Notes under the pieces: generated by a model
Told to the model about the DNA's origin: nothing
Database searches by the model: none
Seen by the model: only the letters and a program-made list of their open reading frames with translations
Position numbers and translations under genes: made by a program
Shown: positions 1-5,363 of the stretch, in pieces
Numbering within the stretch: the stretch's first letter is position 1
How the letters are laid out: every line of letters begins with the position of its first letter
Assembly: GCA_036736205.1 (NCBI GenBank)
Contig: DAINMX010000312.1
Span: forward strand, 1 to 6,218
Length of the DNA: 6,218 nt
DNA from: XYA12-FULL-58-9 sp001798605
Lineage (GTDB): Bacteria; Myxococcota; XYA12-FULL-58-9
Direction of reading: 5' to 3'

Positions 1-1401
1 TTTCAGCGCCGCGGTCTCGGGGACCGCTGTCGGGCTGCCCCCCATCATGCGCACCGTGATAAGAGATCGCGGTACCACCAAGACATCGTGATCCGTGATG
101 TCGCTGATCACATAGGGCTCGGGGCGTGGGGCACCGGATATGCCCGCACGCGCGAGGGGTTCCTCATCCTCGGCGGCACCGAGCCTGTTGAGTTCCTCTT
201 CGTCGACGAGGCCCGTTTGCCGAAGAGCGAGATCGATCTGCCGCATCAAGGTGCGGTCGCCATTGTCTGTGGCGAAGGTCCGCGACTTGAGCAGAGCCTG
301 CCGCGAGCGCTCCGCTTTGCTGCCAGCGCACAACTCAGCACGGGCAATGTTGTACTGCGCGGCCAAGGCCGGCCATTTTCCCAGCTCGGCGATCGGTAAT
401 GCGGCGAAGCGGCTCTTGGCGTTGAGACCCATGGGGCCCTCGACCAGAGCGAGGGCAACGTCACAATGCGCGACCTGGTAGCGGTTGTTCAAACGAGCAA
501 AAAGGTGGCGTGCGCGCATCAAGTACTGACGTGCGGCGTTGGGGTTGACAGTGCTGAGAGTCTCCCCAAGCAATGAGTGGACGAACGCACGGATGGGTAC
601 TTCTTCGAGATCAATGACGTCGACCAGAATGCGTTTGAGGCCATTTGCGGCTCGCCGCGATTCGCCCAACAGGTGCAAACACTCTGCCCGCGTCAGGCGG
701 GCGCGCACGCGCTCTAGAGGATGACCACTACGCCCGAGGTAGCTCTCGGCGGCCACCAAGTCCTTGGCTGCATCCTCTTTGCGTCCTTGATGGGCAGCGA
801 TGACTGCCCGTTCAAGCCGGGCAAACGCTAACCCGTGGCTGTCCTCGAGTTGCTCGAGTTCCTCGATAACCTGATCGATACGAATCTGCGCGCGATTGAC
901 ATAACCGGCCCGAAGCCGCAATCGTGCTCGCAACATCTTTGCCAATGCCGCGCGCCGATTGTCATAGCGCGCACGAAACAAATGGACGGACTTGCGAAGC
1001 ACGCGGTCGGCTTCGTCGAAGCTGCCGACTTCGATGAGCATGCCGCCGATGTCACGCAAAGTTCTGGCAATGCCGAGCTGGTCGTCAGATTCGCGATAGC
1101 CTTGAAGGGTCGCTTTGAGGAGGCTTTCCCAATCACCGCCACCATACATGGCGCAGCGCCCTAGCAATTCGTTCATCTTCAGGCCAAGTCGGCCATCAAT
1201 TCGAGCATGGGGACGAACAAGGCTCGCGGCCTCTGCGTATTGGCCATTCTTGGCTAGAACACGCGCTTGCTGGTATGCCTGCTCTGGGTCGGCCGGATCA
1301 CGCAGAACGCCGGCCTTGATCAGGACATCTCGGGTAAGATGAACATGCCGAGGGGCGTTGTGCCCCACTGACCACCGACTCATAGATACAGAGGCATTCA
1401 T
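1..1401 (-). CDS. TPR-like helical-repeat protein, C-terminus outside window
   Basis: The minus frame is open from 1401 to position 1 (467 codons, no stop), so only the N-terminal part is present. Almost the whole chain looks like paired amphipathic helices of the TPR type. The clearest repeat is at residues about 109-145, with the typical spacing of G, L, A and a 'GSFDEAD' turn. Others lie near 40-68, 151-185, 190-224, 230-262, 270-304 and 346-397. Residues about 398-430 form an acidic, proline-containing linker, and a possibly beta-rich stretch (about 430-452) follows. There is no signal peptide or membrane segment, so it is probably cytoplasmic. Such arrays bind proteins or sit in front of effector domains, for example AAA+ sigma-54 activators or LuxR-type regulators. 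The effector here, if any, is beyond the edge, so the function is unassigned. The start at 1401 is chosen because AGGAG lies 10 nt upstream. The frame is also open upstream to about 1837, with another ATG at 1551 that has a poorer ribosome-binding site. Confidence 0.85.
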   Translation of the reverse strand, partial: MNASVSMSRWSVGHNAPRHVHLTRDVLIKAGVLRDPADPEQAYQQARVLAKNGQYAEAASLVRPHARIDGRLGLKMNELLGRCAMYGGGDWESLLKATLQGYRESDDQLGIARTLRDIGGMLIEVGSFDEADRVLRKSVHLFRARYDNRRAALAKMLRARLRLRAGYVNRAQIRIDQVIEELEQLEDSHGLAFARLERAVIAAHQGRKEDAAKDLVAAESYLGRSGHPLERVRARLTRAECLHLLGESRRAANGLKRILVDVIDLEEVPIRAFVHSLLGETLSTVNPNAARQYLMRARHLFARLNNRYQVAHCDVALALVEGPMGLNAKSRFAALPIAELGKWPALAAQYNIARAELCAGSKAERSRQALLKSRTFATDNGDRTLMRQIDLALRQTGLVDEEELNRLGAAEDEEPLARAGISGAPRPEPYVISDITDHDVLVVPRSLITVRMMGGSPTAVPETAALK

Positions 1402-1416
1402 GCCATCGTTGCTCCT
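1395..1416 (-). promoter_or_regulatory. Ribosome-binding site with Met-Ala mini-ORF overlapping the TPR gene start
   Basis: On the minus strand AGGAG (1416-1412) is followed after 5 nt by ATG-GCA-TGA (1406-1398). The TGA of this two-codon reading frame overlaps the main ATG (1401-1399) as ATGA. The Shine-Dalgarno spacing is ideal for the mini-ORF (5 nt) and long but acceptable (10 nt) for the main start. ATGA overlaps are a known arrangement for translational coupling. Whether the mini-ORF is used is inference, and a chance occurrence is possible. Confidence 0.45.
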
Positions 1417-1463
1417 GCCAGGGATCGAACCCCTGGGAAGAGAAAGAGTTGCTCGTCCCCTGG
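1408..1463 (-). repeat. Direct-repeat and hairpin cluster upstream of the TPR gene
   Basis: Two blocks recur in the same order: GTTGCTC at 1408-1414 and 1448-1454, each followed by CCCCTGG at 1430-1436 and 1457-1463 (plus-strand reading). In the minus-strand transcript CCAGGG (1436-1431) and CCCTGG (1423-1418) form a perfect 6-bp stem with the 7-nt loop GTTCGAT, ending one base before the AGGAG. The second CCAGGG copy (1463-1458) could pair with the same CCCTGG, so two mutually exclusive foldings are possible. The loop resembles a tRNA T-arm, but no tRNA surrounds it. The sequence is plain; a regulatory role is inference. Confidence 0.5.
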
Positions 1464-1499
1464 AACACTTGTCGTGCTGAGCACACCCGATTCCTGCAA

Positions 1500-1513
1500 C
1501 AGTCAGTGGACTG
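1500..1513. repeat. Small inverted repeat (5-bp stem) in the divergent intergenic region
   Basis: CAGTC (1500-1504) and GACTG (1509-1513) are perfect inverted copies around the loop AGTG. The site lies between the divergent TPR and nuclease-like genes. It is short enough to be chance and has no T-tract after it on either strand, so it is not a convincing terminator. It could be an operator half-site pair, but nothing else supports that. Confidence 0.25.
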
Positions 1514-1617
1514 CGCACGAATTTCAACGATGCTATTTGGGGATCTCTCATGTTATCGGCACCCGCCGTTGTCGCGTTGCGTAAAAAGCCGCGAAAAATG
1601 ACAAAAGGAAGATCTAT

Positions 1618-1649
1618 CGGTTGAAATACCGCAACCAATAGGTCATATG
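1618..1649 (+). promoter_or_regulatory. Candidate promoter with nested inverted repeats before the nuclease-like gene
   Basis: TTGAAA (1621-1626) and CATATG (1644-1649) are separated by 17 nt, the usual sigma-70 spacing. The -35 is close to consensus and the -10 is poor (3 of 6). Two interleaved inverted repeats overlie the -35: CGGT/ACCG (1618-1621, 1628-1631) and GGTTG/CAACC (1619-1623, 1632-1636). This is a plausible position for a repressor site. Transcription would begin at about 1656, giving a near-leaderless mRNA for the ATG at 1658. That would fit the absence of a good Shine-Dalgarno sequence there. All of this is inference from pattern. Confidence 0.3.
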
Positions 1650-1657
1650 CCGCCCCC

Positions 1658-2428
1658 ATGAACGACGAAAAACTTATAGAACATCTCGGCAACGTCATCT
1701 CCTGGGCAAATGTGATCCGCGAGGAGCTGGAACCCATTATGGACGCCCATGGCTCGAAGGTGCACTTTCGACCCGCGGCGAAGGGATTTTCCATGGTCGG
1801 GCTACTGCCTGATCGGCCGCAACGAGCCAAAGCGGGCTACACCAAAGCAGACGGTCTGTTGGCGAACTTTGACGAGGAATTCCGCACCCATTGCATCGAT
1901 GTTGATGCGACCAAGCCCAGCATCGAAAAGCAGCTCAAAGCTTTTTTGATTGCCGAGGCCCATCAGAATGAGGGGCAGTTGAAGTCTCTCAACCACGCGA
2001 GCAAGCCGACCCAGACTCCGGTGAGTCTGACCTTCGTCACCGACGAGCTCGTGATCCCCGTCGGTAGGCATCGGGTGGTTTGCGACATGCTCGCGGTGCG
2101 GTCCACCAAGGACGGAGACGTCCCAGTGGTTATCGAAGTTAAGGGCAGTCGCGGCAAAGCAGGGCTCATTGACCATGTAACCATGAATGCCGCTTTGGTC
2201 GACGAGTATTCAGAGTTGTTCGCTAAACTGTTTGCGACGTTGCTTGGTCGTGAAGTGAATTTCGTTGGCCCGAGCGAAAAGTGGGTGATTTGGCCGAGCG
2301 CCACTGGCACGGGTCCCGATCTGAACGAAGGCGACTTCCTCCGCGGCGGTGTGCGAATGGTAACTTTTACGACATTGATGCGCGGCTACCTGTTTAAAAT
2401 TCACAAGGCTCCACAACCTGTGAGCTGA
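1658..2428 (+). CDS. Hypothetical protein with PD-(D/E)XK nuclease-like signature
   Basis: A 256-residue soluble protein that I do not recognise by name. Its central part has the order typical of the PD-(D/E)XK superfamily: a helix rich in charged residues (about 88-110, with E100 as a possible helix glutamate), a strand carrying D143 in 'RVVCDMLAV', then 'VVIEVKGSRG' with E160-x-K162 at the end of a hydrophobic strand, followed by a long helix (about 168-195). D143 with E160 and K162 would form the metal-binding D...ExK site of restriction-like nucleases. The N-terminal ~85 residues and the Trp-containing C-terminal part are unassigned. There is no signal peptide or TM segment. The ATG at 1658 is the only sensible start: an in-frame stop lies at 1622 and no start codon lies between. 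It has only a weak, distant AGG upstream. It is divergent from the TPR gene and convergent with the PilZ gene, so probably monocistronic. The nuclease assignment is inference from motifs. It could instead be an inactive member or a different alpha/beta fold. Confidence 0.8.
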   Translation: MNDEKLIEHLGNVISWANVIREELEPIMDAHGSKVHFRPAAKGFSMVGLLPDRPQRAKAGYTKADGLLANFDEEFRTHCIDVDATKPSIEKQLKAFLIAEAHQNEGQLKSLNHASKPTQTPVSLTFVTDELVIPVGRHRVVCDMLAVRSTKDGDVPVVIEVKGSRGKAGLIDHVTMNAALVDEYSELFAKLFATLLGREVNFVGPSEKWVIWPSATGTGPDLNEGDFLRGGVRMVTFTTLMRGYLFKIHKAPQPVS

Positions 2429-2512
2429 TAAGTCAACGCCGTCTACGCCGATATCGATTGCCGTCTTTTCTGGGCCGCCAGAGCGCGAGAAGCACCAAGC
2501 CGACAATGTGGC
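2429..2512. other. Short convergent intergenic gap without a clear terminator
   Basis: This gap separates the 3' ends of the nuclease-like gene (plus) and the PilZ gene (minus). A 5-bp hairpin TCTGG/CCAGA occurs at 2469-2482, but its T-run precedes the stem on the plus strand and becomes an A-run after the stem on the minus strand. It is therefore not an intrinsic terminator in either direction. I see no other signal here. Confidence 0.5.
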
Positions 2513-2857
2513 TCAGCTTTCGAGCTCCGCCATTCTTTCTCTGATGATGTCATCAATGAGCCTGCGGGATTCTTCGTCGAGATTCACAAACTCGATGCCC
2601 ATACCAGGCACTGGCGTGTCGGCGGGATTCACATGGACGACCTTGCCAAGCCCTTCGATGAGCTTTGAACCGTCGCGCAATCGGAACTGAAGATAGACCA
2701 TGGTGCCGATCGATTGCGGCTCTGTGGTACGTACGAACATGCCGCCGGCAGAGATGTTTGCTGCGTGGTCGCGCAGAAACTCGTCCATGTCCTTGAGCCG
2801 AAATTGCACCAGCATTTTCAAAGGAAGCCGCGGATGTACTCGCCGTTCCGATGTCAT
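2513..2857 (-). CDS. PilZ-domain protein (cyclic-di-GMP receptor type)
   Basis: A 114-residue protein consisting of a single PilZ domain, the usual length for stand-alone members. Both ligand-binding signatures are present: RxxxR at the N-terminus (R6-V-H-P-R10) and (D/N)xSxxG as N34-I-S36-A-G-G39, followed by the typical hydrophobic strand 'MFV'. Later parts show the expected beta-barrel pattern ('MVYLQFRL', 'GKVVHV', 'GMGIEFVNL') and a charged C-terminal helix. PilZ domains bind cyclic-di-GMP and pass the signal to motility, polysaccharide or transcription partners. The partner here is unknown. Short PilZ proteins of this type are numerous in deltaproteobacteria and myxobacteria. The start is supported by a GAGAGGTGA Shine-Dalgarno region. 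The GNAT gene ends 37 nt upstream on the same strand, so the two are probably co-transcribed. Because both arginines and the NxSxxG motif are intact, real nucleotide binding is likely. Confidence 0.95.
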   Translation of the reverse strand: MTSERRVHPRLPLKMLVQFRLKDMDEFLRDHAANISAGGMFVRTTEPQSIGTMVYLQFRLRDGSKLIEGLGKVVHVNPADTPVPGMGIEFVNLDEESRRLIDDIIRERMAELES

Positions 2858-2860
2858 GGC

Positions 2861-2869
2861 TCACCTCTC
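2861..2869 (-). promoter_or_regulatory. Ribosome-binding site of the PilZ gene
   Basis: On the minus strand GAGAGGTGA lies 3 nt before the ATG at 2857, and its GAGAGG core is 6 nt from it. This is the strongest Shine-Dalgarno sequence among the minus-strand genes. It fixes the start and allows translation independent of the upstream GNAT gene. Confidence 0.6.
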
Positions 2870-2894
2870 GCATGGATTGAATGCCCATTTGACA

Positions 2895-3410
2895 TCACGT
2901 CGCCCCTGTCTTGTTCGAGGATTCCTGCAAATCGAAATGGTAACGGGTCAACAGCGGCTCTCCCCCCAAGGACTCCCAAAAATCGCAGGCCTTCTCGTTC
3001 CACACCGCAGTTGAGAGTTGCAGCTCAGTGAGGCCGCGTCGCAAAAAAAAGTCAATGGCGGCATCCATCAGCGCCCGCCCAACGCCACGGTGTTGTGCGA
3101 CCCGAGCCACAGCAATCTCGGAGATGAAACCAATCTCCGGCATGCGGTATATCGGTGGGTTGCGCGCCACCCACCCCAGACAAAAACCAGACCGTTTGCC
3201 TTCAAGCCGAGCAACCAACAGAAAACCATCGATGCGGTCGATCATGCCCAAGGCAAGCTCTTGCCAGCTCCGCACCGCGTTGATGGACAAGGCAAAACGC
3301 TCATCAGTACCCTCATGCAAGTCCATCAGCTCTTCCCAAATCTGGCTGATGGGCTCGATGTCGTCGGCTGTCGCCGGCAGAATCACTATGTCACTGTGCG
3401 GCGCATTCAT
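2895..3410 (-). CDS. GNAT family N-acetyltransferase
   Basis: A 171-residue protein of the usual length for a single GNAT domain, which transfers the acetyl group of acetyl-CoA to an amine on a small molecule or protein. Motif A, the pyrophosphate-binding loop, is clear: a strand ending 'ISEIAVA' (about 97-102) followed by Q106-H-R-G109-V-G111-R-A (the Q/RxxGxG/A signature) and a long helix. Motif B is 'WNEKACDFWESLGG' (about 137-150), and the last strand 'RYHFDL' follows. The N-terminal 'VILPATADDIEPI' is a typical first strand and helix. The start at 3410 is chosen because it gives this canonical N-terminus. The frame stays open upstream to about 3716, but that extension has no GNAT character and would run into polX. 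There is no strong Shine-Dalgarno sequence before the start. The substrate cannot be told from sequence. It is likely the first gene of a two-gene unit with the PilZ gene. Confidence 0.93.
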   Translation of the reverse strand: MNAPHSDIVILPATADDIEPISQIWEELMDLHEGTDERFALSINAVRSWQELALGMIDRIDGFLLVARLEGKRSGFCLGWVARNPPIYRMPEIGFISEIAVARVAQHRGVGRALMDAAIDFFLRRGLTELQLSTAVWNEKACDFWESLGGEPLLTRYHFDLQESSNKTGAT

Positions 3411-3425
3411 CTGATACGACAACAG

Positions 3426-3454
3426 ATCCTGCGAGGTCCCGAACACAGTGTCAA
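3426..3454 (-). promoter_or_regulatory. Candidate sigma-70-type promoter of the GNAT-PilZ unit
   Basis: On the minus strand a perfect -35 TTGACA (3454-3449) is followed after 17 nt by CAGGAT (3431-3426). The latter matches the -10 consensus at three positions, including the conserved second A and final T. Transcription would start near 3419, leaving only about 9 nt of leader before the GNAT ATG. The -35 match is direct; promoter activity is inference. Confidence 0.35.
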
Positions 3455-3613
3455 GGAGATCGCCTCCAAAAACAGAAACACCCAGACATCCAAGCAAACA
3501 GCGCCTGGACTCCACCATCGTTCGCAACCACCGGCCGCGGCCGATAGCATGGAAGACTTGAGCGATGCACCATGGAGGATTACTCTCCCCATCCATTAGC
3601 ACGCCTGATTGAC

Positions 3614-3620
3614 GAGAGGT
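3614..3620 (+). promoter_or_regulatory. Ribosome-binding site deciding the polX start
   Basis: GAGAGGT lies just upstream of the ATG at 3624, with its AGAGG core 4 nt away. This favours the ATG over an in-frame TTG at 3609, which has no comparable signal and would place the Shine-Dalgarno inside the coding region. Confidence 0.55.
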
Positions 3621-3623
3621 CCC

Positions 3624-5360
3624 ATGGAAAACGCTCAGATCGCAGACGTCTTCGACGAGATCAGCGCCATTTTGCAGATACTCGGTGAGAACGCCTTCCG
3701 CGTGCGCTCGTACCAAAACGCCGCGCGCACTGTGCGCGACATGGCCGATCGAGCCGAGGATCTTCTCAGCTCAGGAGAGGACCTCAAGAAGCTCCCAGGC
3801 ATCGGCTCGAGCATAGCCGAGCAGATAGACGAGATTGTCCGGTCAGGGACGTCCCACCGCCTCACGGAGCTGCGTGGAAAACTGCCACGGGGGTTTCTCG
3901 AGCTGTTGCGCGTGCGCGGACTGGGTCCCAAGAAGGCCAAAAAGCTTTACGACGATCTCGGCATCAAGAGCCTCGATGATCTCGAACAGGCATGCAAAGA
4001 CCATCGCATTCGCGACCTCCCGGGCATGGGGGTCAAGACCGAAGAGAAGTTCTTGGAGAACATCGGCCGCGCCCGCGAGAACGTCGGTCGCATGTTGCTG
4101 CGCGACGCCGACGCGGTGTTTGAGGCCTTCGCCGAGCACATCGAGACGGTGCCGGGGCTGCAACGTTTCAGTGCAGCAGGTTCACGTCGTCGCCGTCGCG
4201 AAACCATTGGTGACCTGGACATTCTGTTGCAAGTGACCGATCGCGATGCCGCCATCAATAGGATTCTTACCTTCCCGGCGATCACTGAAGTCGAGGCACA
4301 GGGCAAAGAGAAGCTGACCCTGATCCTCAACGGCAACCTCAACGTCGACGTGCGTTTCTTCGAAGCAGACGAGTTCGGCGCGGCGCTCCTGTACTTCACC
4401 GGCTCGAAAGCTCACAACATCGCTGTGCGCAAGGTAGCCATCGACCAGGGATACAAGCTCAACGAATACGGCCTCTACAAGGGTGACAAGCGCGTTGCAG
4501 GGAACACTGAGGATGAGGTCTATGAAGTCCTCGGGCTCGACTCGATCGCCCCGGAGCTAAGGGAGAATCGCGGCGAGGTGGAGGCCGCGGCAAAACACGC
4601 TCTGCCAATTCTCGTCGATCACAACGACATCCACGGTGACTTCCATTCCCACACCATTGAGACTGACGGCAAACAGAGTATCGAAGAGATGGCCCAGGCC
4701 GCACGCATGCGCGGCCTCGATTATCTCGCGATAACCGACCACTCTCAGGCTGTCACCATTGCCCGCGGTATGGACAACAAGCGCGTCGAGAAACACGCAG
4801 AGGCCGTGCGCAAAGTCGATGCGAAACTCGATGACTTTTGGCTTCTCGCAGGCGTTGAGGTGGACATCCTTAAGGACGGGTCCCTCGACATTGATACCGA
4901 TATCCTCGGCGAGCTCGATTGGGTTATTGCCAGCATCCACTCTCACTTTGACCTCGACGAAAAGGAAATGACCCAAAGGCTGCTCGCTGCGATTGAAACA
5001 GGTGTCGTCGATTGCATCGGCCATCCTTTCACTCGTCATCTCGTGACACGTGGTCCCATCAGCATCGATGTCGATACTGTGTTTCAAGCATGTAGGGACA
5101 ACGGCGTGTGCCTCGAGCTTAACGCTCAACCCGAGCGGCTCGACCTCCCCGATGTCTATTGCCATCGTGCCAAAGAGATCGGCGTCAAGGTGGCCATTGC
5201 CTCCGACGCCCACAAAGCGACCGATCTCGACTACATGCGCTACGGTGTCTCCACGGCACGTCGCGGTTGGCTTGAGCCAGGGGATGTACTCAATTCCCTG
5301 AGCACCAAGGAACTGCGCAAGCGACTGGTCCGCAAACCTGGCGCACAACGTTGGCGATGA
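3624..5360 (+). CDS. polX: DNA polymerase X with PHP 3'-5' exonuclease domain (PolX)
   Basis: A 578-residue protein of the full length expected for bacterial PolX, a gap-filling polymerase of base-excision and other DNA repair that acts in the cytoplasm on DNA. N-terminal 8-kDa-like and HhH region: 'LPGIGSSIAEQI' (about 57-68), 'VRGLGPKKAKKLYDDLG' (about 97-113), and 'LPGMGVKTEEKFL' (about 132-144). The polymerase core has the family X signature G186-S-R-R followed by D197-L-D199, the third carboxylate D242 in 'VDVRF', the 'YFTGS' motif (257-261) and 'LNEYGLY' (279-285). The C-terminal PHP domain keeps its metal ligands: H341-S-H343, 'ITDHS' (D372, H373), E412, H439/H441, 'IGHP' (H467) and 'SDAH' (D528, H530). 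Both polymerase and exonuclease or AP-endonuclease activity are therefore likely. The ATG at 3624 is preferred because of its Shine-Dalgarno sequence. A membrane-protein ORF follows after 3 nt, probably in the same transcript. Confidence 0.98.
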   Translation: MENAQIADVFDEISAILQILGENAFRVRSYQNAARTVRDMADRAEDLLSSGEDLKKLPGIGSSIAEQIDEIVRSGTSHRLTELRGKLPRGFLELLRVRGLGPKKAKKLYDDLGIKSLDDLEQACKDHRIRDLPGMGVKTEEKFLENIGRARENVGRMLLRDADAVFEAFAEHIETVPGLQRFSAAGSRRRRRETIGDLDILLQVTDRDAAINRILTFPAITEVEAQGKEKLTLILNGNLNVDVRFFEADEFGAALLYFTGSKAHNIAVRKVAIDQGYKLNEYGLYKGDKRVAGNTEDEVYEVLGLDSIAPELRENRGEVEAAAKHALPILVDHNDIHGDFHSHTIETDGKQSIEEMAQAARMRGLDYLAITDHSQAVTIARGMDNKRVEKHAEAVRKVDAKLDDFWLLAGVEVDILKDGSLDIDTDILGELDWVIASIHSHFDLDEKEMTQRLLAAIETGVVDCIGHPFTRHLVTRGPISIDVDTVFQACRDNGVCLELNAQPERLDLPDVYCHRAKEIGVKVAIASDAHKATDLDYMRYGVSTARRGWLEPGDVLNSLSTKELRKRLVRKPGAQRWR

Positions 5361-5363
5361 CGG

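Larger units (their letters stand above)
3411..3623. other. Divergent intergenic region between the GNAT gene and polX
   Basis: This 213-nt stretch separates two genes transcribed away from each other and should hold both promoters. For the minus strand a full TTGACA is visible. For the plus strand only a weak pair is seen: TTGAGC at 3558-3563 and TACTCT at 3581-3586, 17 nt apart. The minus frame of the GNAT gene is open throughout, but its translation looks non-protein-like. No RNA gene or repeat was recognised. Confidence 0.4.

Noticed and set aside
1401..1480. tRNA-like T-arm (minus-strand CCAGGGGTTCGATCCCTGG)
   Set aside because: In the true T-arm register the stem has mismatches, the following bases have no complementary acceptor half, and no D-arm or anticodon arm can be formed upstream. 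It is kept only as a hairpin.
1558..1576. Sigma-54 promoter (GGCAC...TTG) on the plus strand
   Set aside because: The distance between the GG and GC elements is off by one base and the GC element is incomplete; that spacing is strict for sigma-54.
1802..2310. Minus-strand reading frames antisense to the nuclease-like gene
   Set aside because: They overlap each other and the plus-strand frame, show no domain features and lack ribosome-binding sites.
2469..2482. Intrinsic terminator between the convergent genes
   Set aside because: The stem has only 5 bp and the T-run is on the wrong side for the plus strand, with an A-run instead on the minus strand.
3558..3586. Plus-strand promoter TTGAGC/TACTCT for polX
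   Set aside because: The match is weak (4 of 6 and 3 of 6) and could be chance, so it is mentioned in the intergenic entry but not called as a separate feature.
3609..3623. TTG at 3609 as the start of polX
   Set aside because: It has no Shine-Dalgarno sequence, and the good one at 3614-3620 would then lie inside the gene. The ATG at 3624 fits the family N-terminus.
3411..3716. N-terminal extension of the GNAT protein to 3716
   Set aside because: The added residues carry no GNAT features, the frame would overlap the start of polX on the other strand, and residue 1 at 3410 already gives a canonical GNAT N-terminus.
4557..5348. 263-codon minus-strand reading frame inside polX
   Set aside because: It is antisense to the PHP domain, whose motifs are intact on the plus strand. 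It is a shadow of codon bias.
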